From Cryptomeria japonica (taxonomy: Eukaryota; Streptophyta; Pinopsida; Cupressales; Cupressaceae), in NCBI RefSeq assembly GCF_030272615.1, contig NC_081410.1, positions 261,256,437-261,320,436 on the forward strand: DNA of 64,000 nt, in the 5' to 3' direction. The notes beneath the pieces are model-generated. The model did no database searches. It worked only from the letters and a program-made list of their open reading frames with translations, and was not told where the DNA came from. The position numbers were made by a program, and so were the translations under genes. Positions 34,270 through 46,464 of this stretch are shown here, one piece after another. Positions within the stretch are counted from its first letter, which is position 1. Each line of letters begins with the position of its first letter.

Positions 34270-36237
34270 TATCAGTGCTAGTCCATGGTCATGTTCTCTT
34301 CCTTCTTCCTCCATACTTGTTTGGACTCCCTCCTCTTCTCATTTGTAGCCTTTGGAGCAGGTCTCATCTTCTTCTGCTGATAGGTCTTTTCTTTACTAGG
34401 TTCTACAATATGACTGGATACATTGCCATAGAAGCATACTGCATTCATCCCAACTAGATGATTGGAAGACCTTCTATTAGACTGGTTTGATCTTCTTCTC
34501 AAGGTCATGTCATTGTAGCCCACTACTGGTTTCAACTAACCTCTTGATCTTGCAGGAGCGGTTCTCCTTTGGGCATAGTTGTTATGCCGGCTACCAAGTG
34601 CATGAATCATCTTCCTCTTACACTCATTACTTCTATAGCCAGATCCATTATAGTTATAACATATATAATATATATTTCTTGACGCAGTAAATGGACTCTG
34701 GTTAGCATAACCAGGAGTGAGCTTATGCACATTTCTACATTCTGATGTTCTATGCCCAAATGCATTACATCTTTTACAAACTGAATTGCTATTCCTAGGA
34801 AGAACACCTTTTCTATTCCTAGACACCATTTTTCATTCCTCTGCCCTATGACCACATCCTTTATAAGCAAAATAGTAACCGGAGAATGGAGACATATTAC
34901 TTACAAATTTATTTTGCCAAACATGAGGTGATCTTACCGGTTTGGCTTCTCCACTTCTACTTCTCTAGGGTGTTGCATCTCTTTGTCTTCCACCGACAAG
35001 GAATCTTTTAGGCTGGCTTCTTGTATTCTTGCTTCCAGTGAACCTATCTTCTCTCAGCTTTCTTTTTCTTTTAGGATCTGCATTATTTCTTCTTGCTACA
35101 CCGGTCTTCATCTTTTGCCTCAAGTCCTCACCTCTTGTGATTAGGTCAACCTTTATTCTTGGTATACTTTGGACTTTGAAGCTCTGACCCTTGTTATCTC
35201 CATTAGAGTAGATAAACTGAATGTCCTTTTGGGAGACATCCTTGCTTGTCGAGCATTCACCAGAAACATATCCTAATGCTCCAGTATCCTTGGAGTGTTT
35301 TTGTTTGCTCAACATTTTTTCCAAGGCCTCAATGCTTCCATCATACCGGATCCTTACCTTGAGCTCATCTTGACACTTCTCAAGGTCTTTCCCGATGCTC
35401 TCCATTTCTCCTATTAGGTACTAACATTTTTTGTCCTTTGTCTCCACTTCTAGCTGCAGCTCCTCACATCTTCTCTCCTTGGCATCCAAGATTGATTTCA
35501 AATCATCAACCATACATTTGGCCTCTTCAAGTTGAGTTTTCAACAAGATGATGTTCATGTTTTATTCCTTAAGGCATATTCTCAAGTGACTACATTCATC
35601 ATGAACTGATTATTTATAATTCTTAAATTCATTTCTAGCATTTTGTAGTTCTTCTAGTGCACTTACCAATTCACCTTCAAGGATAACATTGGCATCATCA
35701 CTATCACTCCCAAACAAATCTTTGCAGTGGGATTTAACTGCATTGTCACCTACTGATGTTTGCTCTTTCTGCCTCTTGAGCCATGAAGAGGTGGGTTCCT
35801 TCTTCATCATTTCTTCTGCAATAGCTAGTTGATCTATCTTCATCATGTGCACACGTGTTTGTTTCATTGATCTTCTTGCTTCCATAAACTAGTTTTGTAG
35901 TGCTAGGTTCATTTCCATAAAGCTTCTTCAACCTGTCCCACAAACTCTTTGTTGATTTGCATCTGTTCACCTACAAGGAAATATCATTCAAGAGCCCATA
36001 GAGTATAGCCTTAATTGCTTTATCATTATACCAGTATCTTCTTTCTACATCTGAACTGGTGGGAGGACTGACATGACTAAGGAGACCATTAACAACTAAC
36101 ATCCAAACATCATATCCTAGAGAGGATAAGTACACTTCCATTCTAGAACTCCAAATGGAATAGTTTGAACCATCAAATATCAGAGCTGGTATTGACACTA
36201 AACAATCCATTGTGTCCTTAAGCCAAAATCTACCCAA
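34270..36237 (-). pseudogene. gag: Element D Gag-like protein
   Basis: On the minus strand, the N-terminal Copia Gag block is seen at 36200-36120 (IPALIFDGSNYSIWSSRMEV) with KSLWDRLKKLYGNEPST after it. A frameshift near 35885 follows, then a long charged coiled-coil region (35800-35350). Basic segments follow, and then zinc knuckles CKRCNAFGHRTSEC and CYNYNGSGYRSNEC (34780-34630) with more degraded knuckle-like text on both sides. There are several stops (for example near 35971, 35610, 34965). A normal Copia Gag has one knuckle; this one is longer, with an extra coiled coil and several knuckles, like element G. It would form particles but has no enzymes. Confidence 0.82.
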
Positions 36238-36268
36238 TTTGGAGAAAGCTTATCAACCGGGAACCTAG

Positions 36269-36280
36269 GCTATGATACCA
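36269..36280 (-). other. Element D primer-binding site
   Basis: GCTATGATACCA on the plus strand, i.e. TGGTATCATAGC in element sense, one mismatch to the initiator-Met site. It lies next to the LTR start at 36283. Confidence 0.85.
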
Positions 36281-36282
36281 AT

Positions 36283-38791
36283 TGTTGAAAACAATGTATC
36301 ACTGAGAGAGGGGTGAATCAGTGGTTTCCAAAAACTCTCTCACCTTTTGAACCTAAGAGTGAGTACCGGTTAGAAAAGAAAACACAAGTAAACCTATCGG
36401 TGAGATAATGCAACACTTCACAATGTAATCACACAAAGGCACATCACATCACACCGATGTATACGAGGAAAACCCAAGATTGGAAAAACCTCAGTGAGAA
36501 ATAGCTATTGGAGTCTGCTGCTCCAATCCAACCTCACAAAGAAAATAATGGTTACAACATTTAGGGCACCAACCCAAGGAGCACCACTCCTAATTTAGAG
36601 CACCAACCCTTGATTTAGGGCACCAACCCCTACACTGAGCTCCAATTCAGTGAGATACAATAGATACAATCAATACAATAATTATAATCTGGTTACAAAT
36701 GAGTTCTGCAACCTCATAGATATGTCTCTTCATTGGTCCACCTCTTCTCTACTCTCTGTCAGTTCTCTTCTCACCTTCTCTAACTCTTCCTCTACTCAGC
36801 CTCTGCCTTGTCTGCTCTCCTCTCACTCTCTTCCTCTTCTCACCTCTTCTCACTGCAGCTCCCTTACCAGTTCAAGCTCTATCGGTTGTCTGTCTTTCCA
36901 CCTGGTTACCGGTTGCTTCCAGAGTACCAGTTAAACCCTGCTCAATCCTTGCCTGCTGCTGCTTCCTTCCTGCTGCTACTTCTTTCCTGTCGATTCTAAC
37001 ACTACCAGTTGTCTTGACTGATGCACTTCTTGCAGCTTATCAGAATCTCAAACCTTTATCGGTTAGTCCCTTGCTAAGCCTTCTCACTGGTTGCACCTCC
37101 AAATGCTCAGTTTCTTAACTCTCACAGTTAGATCAATCCTTTTCTTTCAATTGGCATCACACCTTCTGGTAGAATCCTGCAACAACACCATTTCATCGAT
37201 TTTGACTTGCATATTTATAAACAAGTCTTCCCGCCAAAAACCAATTCAAACTTTAGGTGGTTAGGGTTTCTTCATCATTCTCGAGGCAAACCAAATCCAA
37301 TTAGATCTCCTTCTAGAGATTGACCACTAGAAACAAATCAATAAAACTTCACCAATCTCGTGGCTTCCAATATACATTTGCTAAGTTTAGCAAACATAAA
37401 CAGTCTATCAAAAAGGCACTTCATCAATCAACATAAATGGTTCAACAGATTGCATCACCAACCTCATTTTGCACCTGAGCATTTCATATCAATCAATGCC
37501 TCCCTTCGATCACCTCTGTTTGACCTTCCTTGAGCCGCACACCTCTACAACACATCCCATGATTTACGGGGTCTACATCTAATGTCGAACAACTCTGTAA
37601 CAACCTCGTCGGTGCACACTCCATCTACTATTGCATGCATGTCCGCTACCTCGACTCCACGTGGCACCTTTGTCGACATCCACCTTAGCTCACTATGTAG
37701 ATCGAACATGGTCACCGACCAATTACACACAACTGGTGTATGCTTCATACTACCGATCCCTCTTTTCCTACTAGTTTACTAACCCTACCGATATATCTTG
37801 CCTTATTGGTTAACCTTCATACCTTCACCTTCCTTGTGCCAGTAAATCATTTCAGCCCGTTCATCACACATACCTGTTCTCATTTCCATGTTGCCAGTGT
37901 CTCATAATGATCGGTCATTGTCCTTTCAATTTAGCATGGTCATCTTCATCTGAAGAGAGCCTTTCACTTGTGTACTTTATAGCATATCGGTATCCCTGTT
38001 TACCAGTGGACACTATCTGCCTTCATGTCGATAAAATGCATGATAACATCATGCAAGCAGTCTTCAAGTGTCCTTGCATCAAACTGCATCTGCATTTTGG
38101 TTGTACTCTCTGTCTGTAGTTGAACCTTTCCTTCTCCTTCAACTAGCAGGTTTTCCTCTCTGCCGGTTTGTCAAAGTGACAAAATCATCACTCCTTGTTT
38201 GTTCTCGTGGCTCATCTGCTTACTCTGCTAATTAGGTGCACATCACTAATCTCACATGCTGGAGGCTCACACATATCATCCGATTGGTGGAGGTAGATAC
38301 ATCGTGGTTAACAATCTGCCTATCACCAGTGGGAGAGGAATTAAGTCATCTACTGGCCAATGGTGTGACTTCCCTGTTATTTGGTAGATGCAATTTCCCT
38401 ACAATCCTTAGGCAACATTCCTTCTTCAATCTTCTCTTCTTCCAGGGACAACATCATTTACCGGTGCGAGTCTTTCTAGATGGCATCATACTAGCATACC
38501 AATGACCTATTCACTTTTTAGTCTTACCGGTCATCATCTTACTGGTTAGTACCAACATGTATACTAACATGTTCATCCGCTTGTTCACTGGGTACTGGTT
38601 TCTTCATTCTCTACAACAACTTGTATACCGGTGACTCTAGCTTGCATACCAGTTGGCCTCAATTGAACACACTGTTGGTTGTCATCCATGATAGTAATAC
38701 CAGATGACATCAATGCAAACACTGCATATAAATCTTCTATACCGGTTGCCATCCTATATCGGTTGACATCAATGACAACACAATGCCAACA
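36283..38791 (-). repeat. Element D 5' LTR
   Basis: 2509 bp; plus-strand text starts TGTTGAAAACAATG and ends AATGCCAACA. TATA box on the minus strand at 37211-37219. The left end carries CTGAGAGAGGGGTGAATCAG, the complement of the C-rich motif. Confidence 0.88.
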
Positions 38792-38796
38792 GTCAG

Positions 38797-39098
38797 AAAT
38801 AAAGTTAGATTGGTTTGCAAAGGATATTCTCAAAAAGAAGGAATTGATTATGAGAAGACTTTGGCTCCAGTGGCCAGAGTTGAAGCTGTTAGACTGTTGC
38901 TTGCATATGCTGCTTATAAATATTTCAAGGTATATCAGATGGATGTCAAATTAGCCTTTTTAAATGGTGAGCTAGAGGAAGAAGTCTACATGAGCAACCT
39001 GATGGATTTTCATTATCAGATGATGGGGACATGGTATGTAAGTTGAAGAAAGTTGTTTATGGATTGAAGCAAGCCCCTAGAGCTTGGTATGCTAGACT
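38797..39098 (+). pseudogene. Element C reverse transcriptase, second piece
   Basis: The C frame resumes after [58 protein letters not shown], and after a frameshift near 38990, [15 protein letters not shown]. It ends at the AGACT target duplication (39094-39098) of element F. Confidence 0.92.
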
Positions 39099-40590
39099 TG
39101 ATGAATCAATGATGAACAGTTAGTACTAAACCGGTACTGAGAGGGAGGGGGTGAATCAATACTGACAAAAACACTTTTCCTTAAACCGGTTTGACTAAAA
39201 ACACTACACTTGATGGGAAAGCAATAACACCGGTCTAAACTAGATTACTATCGGTTAAACAAAGTAAGAATGTTAAAGACATAAACCGGTAACTCTTAGA
39301 TTTCCATATAATCTAACATCTTATTTCCATTTCACCCATATGCATACACTAGTAATACATCAACAGAAATGTAAAGACTTACTAGTTCAACATGCTTTAC
39401 CACTTGACAGAGAATAACAAAGCATCACACATAACACACATATTTTTCACGTGGAAACCCAACTGGGAAAAACCATGGTGGGGATGAATACCCACAAGTT
39501 ATTCTTTGAACCCTTTTGAAGTCTACTTTGTTAGGAGCCTAGTCCTATTAAATACTTTACAATAGGTTTTGTTAGGAACCGATCCTACTAGGGATCACTT
39601 GGTTAAGGGATGGCTAAAATACCTGGTTAAGGGTTAAACCCTGTTAAAGGTTACCTTGTTAGAGGATTTTAGGAACTCAATGAATTTGAGTCACCCTGTT
39701 AAAGGATTTACAACAAGCCAGTTAAAGCTACCTTATTAAGGGATTTTCCAACTGTTGAAGTGGTTAGAGGTCAACAGGTATTACAATGATCTGGTAACAA
39801 CACTCAATGCCAATGCAAATCTGCTTTGGTTCCTTCTTTCTGTAATCACACTCTGCAAGTATCTATTCTCTTATTTGGTCTGGAAAGAATCACATATCTC
39901 TGCACTTAGATACACACACAACATTTTCCAACAACCTCAACATGAAAAACAACATCAACCTTATAGGAAACAGATAGGTCGGTAGCATAAACCCTAAACC
40001 CTAAACATTTAGGTTACGAAATTTAGTTGGTTCAATCCTAACCGTTGAACATATTGCATTGATTACAATAGTCTTGAACACATCTCAAGACGTTCTCCAA
40101 CATTCATTCTTCACTGCTTCTTGGAGGTTGATAACCCATCATGCGTTCTCCACTGTTTACAGAGACTTCACACATTCCTGAGGTAGATAGGATCAATCTC
40201 CTTCATGCAAGATCCTTCACGCGCACAAGGCTTGATGTGGCAACACAATCTGGTCTTCATTACAATGCTAACTCATCACATGATGTCATCAGTTGAATCA
40301 CACAAGCTTGGAACACTTCAACCAGAAACCCTGAAGCTAAGACTACCAACTGGTAGTCATACCATATGAAACCTTGATACAAAATATTCCATATACCGGT
40401 TCACATTCCAACATACCGGTTCACTTGGACAAACATACCACTTCACTTTTTCACATATACCGGTTCACAACATCATATCGGTTCTCTTGCAAGTTGCTTG
40501 CTTCAATATACCAGTTCACTCTTCAGCATATTGACATCAATGACAACATACAATATCATCATGTCATCACACTCTGCACATATGCCAACA
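39099..40590 (-). repeat. Element F 3' LTR
   Basis: About 1.49 kb; plus-strand text ends CATATGCCAACA, followed by the pyrimidine run ATCTCCCCCTTTGGC. Contains ACCCTAAACCCTAAAC (about 39989-40005), a telomere-like word also in the other LTR. Confidence 0.88.
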
Positions 40591-40836
40591 ATCTCCCCCT
40601 TTGGCATTGATGGCAATATACAAAGATATCTCTCCGCTTCACATCTTATCCCCCAATACTGTAGATATCTTCTCTGCTTCACATCTTCTCCCCCTTTGAC
40701 AACAATGCCAAAGTGAAGGCATAAACATCTATGTTCTACTATGCTACTCCCCCTAAGGAGTAGCATCCTTCAACACACCAATCCTAAAAAAATATATATA
40801 TCAATGTAAGTCCCTACTGATGTGAAGCACACACCT

Positions 40837-42499
40837 TTAGTTCCCCTCTTGAAGGGGTAGCACCCCTAATTCACCTCTCAAATAGGTAAAGGTAGCCTTC
40901 AGTAGATGCTTGGTGAATATGTCTGCTAACTGCTCCTTACTGGAAACATGTTCCAGTACAACTTCTTTGTTCTGAACCTTCTCCCTGAAGAAATGATACT
41001 TGAGCTCGAAGTGTTTGGTTCTAGCATGTAAAACCGGATTCTTGGAGATGTTAATCGCACTTGTGTTGTCACAAAATATACTTACCGGTTCTGATATAGG
41101 AACTTTGAAGCCATTTAATACATGCTTCATCCAAATTATCTGGGTGCAGTTCATAAATGCTGCAACATACTTTGCTTCTGCTGTAGACTGAGAGATACAA
41201 TTCTGCTTCTTACTCATCCATGAGACTAGTCTACCACCAAGAAAGAATGCACCACTGGTTGTGCTCTTCCAGTCGTCCACATTACCAGCCCAGTCAGCAT
41301 CTATAAACACTTTTAGGTTGAAATCATTACTATATGGATACCATAATCCATAGTCAGTAGTTCCCTTTAGATATCTCAGAATCCGCTTGACTGCTACCAA
41401 GTGGGATTCTCTTGGGCTTTTTTGGAACCGTGCATTAATGCCCACTGCATGTGCAATGTCTGGTCTACTATGTACTACATAGTGCAATTTACCAATCATT
41501 GATCAGTATTCCTTCTCATTTACCAACACTGAGTCATCCTCCTTTGATAGTTTACAACCGGTCACCATCGATGTACCAACCGGTTTGTTGTCTTCCATGC
41601 CAAAGGTCTTCAACACCTCTTTGACATATTTGGACTAAGTGATAAAGATTTCGTCTTTCATTTGTTGAATCTATAGTCCAATGAAGAACTTAATCTCCCC
41701 TAAAAGTGACATCTCAAACTCCTTTTTCATCTCATCTACAAAATCATGACTCATCTTGTCATCTCCTCCAAAAATTATGTCATCAACAAATACCTCACAG
41801 ATTATAATCTAATCTCCTTCTGACTTCAGGTAGATATTACTATCCTCACGTGTTCTCTCAAATCCAATCTTCACAAGATGGGAGTGCAAGTGTTCATACC
41901 ATGCTCTAGGTGCCTTCTTTAGTCCCTACAAGGCCTTATGTAGCCTACACACCATGTCACTATCTTCTGATAGGGAAAACCCATCTGGTTCCTCTATATA
42001 CACCTCCTCTTCTAGTATTCCATTCAGGAATGCAAATTTTACATCCATTTGATATACTTTGAATCCCTTGAATGTTGCATAAGCAAGAAGCATACGAACT
42101 CCTTCCAATCTGGCTACTGGAGCAAAGGTTTCTCCCTAGTCTTCTCCTTCTTCTTGAGCATATTCTTTGCACACCAATCTGGCTTTGTTTCTTACCATAG
42201 TACCATCTTCATTCAGTTTATTTTTGAAAAACCATTTGGTGGCTATGACATTTTTATGCTCAGGTCTGGGTACCAAAGACCATGTACCATTCTTTTCTAT
42301 CTGGTCAAGTTCATCTTCCATTGCCTTGATCCATTCTTCATCTTTATGTGCCTCTTTGAATGTTTTAGGCTCAAATTTAGAGATCATGCAAGAGTTTTCT
42401 CTGACCTTTCTTCTTGTAAGAATTCCTGCATTCTTGTCTCCTATGATCTGCTTTGGATCATGATTCAACTTTACATACCTAGGAATGATCTTAGTTGTT
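40837..42499 (-). pseudogene. Element F reverse transcriptase and RNase H
   Basis: [62 protein letters not shown], then FVDDIIFGGDD (near 41790), FEMSLLGEIKFFIGL. RNase H: RPDIAHAVGINARF, FIDADWAGNVDDWKST, DNTSAINISKNPVLHARTKH, LADIFTKHLLKATFTYLRGE. Stops fall at about 42133, 41923, 41820, 41670, 41638 and 41500; most can be read as single changes from Gln, Arg or Tyr codons. The catalytic aspartates visible in RT are intact. Confidence 0.93.
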
Positions 42500-44035
42500 T
42501 CCTTTTGCTTTTCTTCTTCATCCTCATCTTCATCAGCATCAACATCTACTGGTGTAGGAGCACTGTTACTGGTGCTAGGCTGTTTTGTAACCAGTTCCCA
42601 GAAGGTTGCTACCGGTTCATCTCTTTCTTGCTCACTGTCGGTTTGCTCAGATTTCTCAGAGGTTTCATCAACCCTAACATTGATGCTTTCAACAATTATC
42701 TAAGTCCTATTGTTGAAATATTTGAGAGCTTTGCTCTTTGTGGAATATCCTAGAAATATTCCCTCATCACATTTAGCATCAAACTTGCTCTGATGTTCAC
42801 TCCTCTTGATATAACATTTTCTACCAAACACTCTAAAGTATCTTACCACTGGTGTCTTATCGGTCCAATACTCATAAGGTGTTTTATCCTTACCCTTTTT
42901 GATGAGTACCTAGTTCATTGTGTAGACTATAGTGCTCACCACTTCTCTCCAAAAGGTGTGAGCAACCTTACCTTGGATCAACATAGTTCTAGTTGCTTCA
43001 ACCATAGTCTGGTTGTTCCTCTTTGCCAGGCCATTCCACTGTGGAGTCTGAGGGGCAGACAGTTGCCTCTTGATTCCATTCTCTTTATAGTATTTGTTGA
43101 ATTCACCGGAAGTGAATTCTCCTCCTTGATTAGTTCTTAAACACTTAATCCTCTTACCACTTTCTTTTTCAACCAGTGCTCTGAAGGCTTTGAATTTTCC
43201 AAAAGCTTCAGATTTGTCCTTCAAGAATGTGACCCACATCATTCTTGAGCAATCATCAGTAAGGATTATAAAATACCTATCTCCCTGCACACTCCTAGTT
43301 TTCATAGGACCACACAAATCAGTATGCACCAGATCAAGTAAATTGTTTGCAATGAAAGGTTTACCTTTGAAGGTTGAGGAAGACATTTTCCCCAGTTGAC
43401 ACTCTCTACACAAAGGATTCTCCAGTTTTCTCAACATAGGCAATCCTCTAACTACCTTGATCTTACTGGCCTTCACAATATTATCAAAGTTTACATGACA
43501 AAGTCTCCTATGCCATATCCATCTATCCTCAAACTTAGCCATTAGACATGTACTAACATTAGCATTTAACTGAAATAGGTTACCTTTGGTCTGCATACTA
43601 GTAGCCATCAGTTCACCATTCTTTCCTTTGATTTTGCACACTCCATTTTTGAATTCCAGAGTGAGTCCATTATCATTCAATTGAGAACCACTCAAAAGGT
43701 TGTGTCTGAGACCTTCTACCCAATACACATTGTTAGCACTTCTTTTTCCATTCAGAGAGATGGACCCTCTACCTTTTACCATACATGGTGCATCATTACC
43801 AAAATGAACCACACCACCATCATAATCTTCCAGAGATAGAAACTTACTTTGGTCACCAGTCATATGGTGAGAACAACCATTGTCAATAATCCACTCATTG
43901 GAATTATCAAAGTGGGAGACAAGAGCCTTCTTGTCTGACACATCTTCCTTGACTGCTACAAACACAATATCTTCACTTTCTTCATCTTTTGATTCCTCAT
44001 CAGTGACACCTTCATCAACTGCTACAAAACAGTTT
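42500..44035 (-). pseudogene. Element F protease and integrase
   Basis: Protease motif EWIIDNGCSHHMTGDQSKF at about 43890 (Asp kept). Integrase: zinc-binding HRRLCHVNF and CRECQLGKM. In the core, Asp in LVHTDLCGPMKTRSVQGD is kept, but CLRTNQGGEF has Asn for the second Asp, and NGLAKRNNQTM has Lys where the catalytic Glu is expected. The open part 43965-42910 (351 codons) ends in a TAG; the same frame continues through an acidic linker into RT. Confidence 0.92.
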
Positions 44036-44928
44036 CTCCGGTTTCATCCTTTGAACTTCTTGAACTTTTTTGGTTTGTCCTTATTATCACCATTAGGGCA
44101 GTTTACAACAATGTGTCCTATCTGGTTACAAGCAAATCATTTCAAAGGGAGCTTCCCTCTGTATTTACTGGTTCCCTTGGGAAGTCTCTTGGCAAGAAGA
44201 GATTCAAATTTCATCAAGATCTCCTCATCATCCTTTTCTCTACTTTGTCTTGGTTCACCACTGGTACTATCTTCTTTGCCTTTTCTAGATGGTGCAACAG
44301 ATGCTCTGAAGGCTGATTCAGTCTTCTGAATACTGCCATCATAATTATTTAGCTCATAAGCTATTAACTTTGCAATGATGGAGTCCAAGGATACCTTTTT
44401 CTTGTCTACAGGCCTCAACTCCTGAATAGCAGCAACCCTTATTGCATAGATCGGTAATAAGGATCTCAAAACTTTGCTAACAATAGTGGAATCTTCTATT
44501 TTACCACCCGCACTCTTGATATCTCCAACAACAATTTTGATTCTTATTCCATATTGTTGAATGGTCTCTCCTTCAACCATCTGCATGTCTTCAAATTTTC
44601 CCCTAAGGCTTTCTTCCTTAGCTTGTTTCACATGCTCATCAATGCCATAGATATTCTCAAGGGCATCCCATACTTCTTTTGGATTCTTTTTATCCTGAAC
44701 ATCAATAAACTCAATGTCAGATAAGCCATTGATTAGGGCTTCCATGACTTGCCCATTCTTCTGAATCTCTCTCTTTTGATCATTGGTGAGAGTACTAGTA
44801 GGGATAACATAAGCATTCTCAACATAGCTCCAGTGTTGAGCACCCATGCTTCTAATGTATATCTTCATTCTGTCCTTCCATATTTTAAAGTTGTCTCTGT
44901 TGAACTTTGGACCTTCCCTCTTCATCAT
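44036..44928 (-). pseudogene. gag: Element F gag
   Basis: 263 open codons from ATG 44928 (MMKREGPKFNRDNFKIWKDR). The Copia Gag core is visible (MEALINGLSDIEFIDVQ, EVWDALENIYG, SIIAKLIAYELNNYD). A TGA replaces the first Cys of the zinc knuckle (FACNQIGHIVVNCPN) at about 44134, and another TGA follows near 44041. This is the least damaged coding stretch of the Copia elements here. Confidence 0.92.
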
Positions 44929-44985
44929 TAGAGTATGATCTTTACCTGAAGAGGTTAAGCTTACAACACAAAGGACTTGGAAGAT

Positions 44986-44997
44986 GCTCTGATACCA
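44986..44997 (-). other. Element F primer-binding site
   Basis: GCTCTGATACCA on the plus strand, exact complement of TGGTATCAGAGC, two bases from the LTR. Confidence 0.92.
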
Positions 44998-44999
44998 AT

Positions 45000-46459
45000 T
45001 GATGAATAGTTAGTACCAAACTGGTACTGAGAGGGGGGGGGTGAATCAGTACTAACAAAAACACTTTTCCTTAAACTGGTTTGACTGAAAACACTGCACT
45101 TGACTGGCAAGCAATAACACTGGTCTAAACCAGATTACTACCGATTAAACACAGTAAGAATGTGAAAGACTTAAACTGGTAACTCTTAGCTTTCCATAAA
45201 ATCTAACATCTTATTTCTATTTCACCCATATGCATACAGTAGTAATACATCAACAAAAATGTAAAGACTTATTTGTTCAACATGCTTTACTACTTGACAT
45301 AGAATAACAAAGCATCACACATAACACACATATTTTTCACGTGGAAACCCAACTGGGAAAAACCATGGTGGGGATGAATAGCCACAAGCTGTTCTTTGAA
45401 CCCTTTTGAAGTCCACTCTGTTAGGAGCCTAGTCCAATAAAATACTTTACAATAGGTTCTGTTAGGAATCGATCCTGCTAGGGATCACCCAGTTAAGGGA
45501 TGGATAAAATACTCGGTTAAGGGTTAAATCCTGTTAACGGTTACCTTGTTAGAGGATTTTAAGAACTCAATGATTTTGAGTCACCCTGTTAAAGGATTTA
45601 CAACAAACCGGTTAAAGCTACCCTGTTAAGGGATTTTCCAACTGTTGAAGTGGTTAAAGGTCAACAGGTATTACAATGATCTGGTAACAACACTCAATGC
45701 CAATGCATATCTGCTTTGGTTCCTTCCTTCTGCAATTACACTCTGTAGGTATCTATTCTCTTATCTGGTCTGGCAAGAAACACGTATCTCTGCACTTAGA
45801 TACACACACAATATTTGCCAACAACCTCAACATGAAAAAAACATCGACCTTATAGGAAACATATAGGTCGGTAGCATAAACCCTAAACCCTAAACATTTA
45901 GGTTAAGCAATTCAGTCGGTTCAATCCTAACCATTGAACATATTGCATTGATTACAATAGTCTTGAACATATCTCAAGACGTTCTCCAACGTTTGTTCTT
46001 CACCACTTCTTGGAGGTTGATAACCCATCACGTGTTCTCCACCATTTACAAAGACTTCGCACATTCCTGAGGTAGATAGGATCAATCTCCTTCATGCAAG
46101 ATCCTTCACATGCACAAGGCTTGACGTGGCAACACAATCTGTTCTTCATTACAATGCTAACTCATCACACAATGTCATCGGTTGAATCACACAGGCTTGG
46201 AACACTTGAATCGGAAACCTTGAAGCTAAGGCTACCTACTGGTAGTCATACCATATGAAACCTTGATACAAAACATTCTATATACTGGTTCACTTGGACA
46301 AACATACCGCTTCACTTTTTCACATATACCGGTTCACAACATCATACCGGTTCTCTTGCAAGTTGCTTGCTTCAATATACCGGTTCACTCTTCAGCATAT
46401 TGACATCAATGACAACATACAATATCATCATGTCATCACACTCTGCACATATGTCAACA
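45000..46459 (-). repeat. Element F 5' LTR
   Basis: 1460 bp; plus-strand text from TGATGAATAG to TATGTCAACA. Contains GTACTGAGAGGGGGGG, the complement of the C-rich motif, and ACCCTAAACCCTAAAC near 45880-45896. Several percent different from the 3' LTR. Confidence 0.9.
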
Positions 46460-46464
46460 AGACT

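Larger units (their letters stand above)
26061..38791 (-). mobile_element. Element D: gag-only (non-autonomous) Copia-type element
   Basis: LTRs at both ends (right 36283-38791 is the 5' LTR in element sense; left 26061-32961 is the 3' LTR with E inserted), a primer-site complement at 36269-36280 and a polypurine complement at 32962-32974. The interior is only about 3.3 kb and encodes a Gag on the minus strand. No protease, integrase, RT or RNase H is seen. Flanks TTCAG/GTCAG are the target duplication with one change. This matches the described class of terminal-repeat gag-only elements, which need enzymes in trans. Confidence 0.85.
39099..46459 (-). mobile_element. Element F: full-length Ty1/Copia element, minus strand
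   Basis: 7361 bp, flanked by an exact AGACT duplication (39094-39098 and 46460-46464). LTRs at 39099-40590 and 45000-46459, an exact TGGTATCAGAGC primer site (complement at 44986-44997) and a polypurine complement at 40591-40605. One gag-pol frame runs from 44928 down to 40837 without a frameshift but with about ten stops. The left LTR carries a small duplication (TGATGAATCAA) at its very start. Confidence 0.92.

Noticed and set aside
42049-42753. 234-codon open frame on the plus strand
   Set aside because: Antisense to the integrase-RT linker and RT of Copia F.
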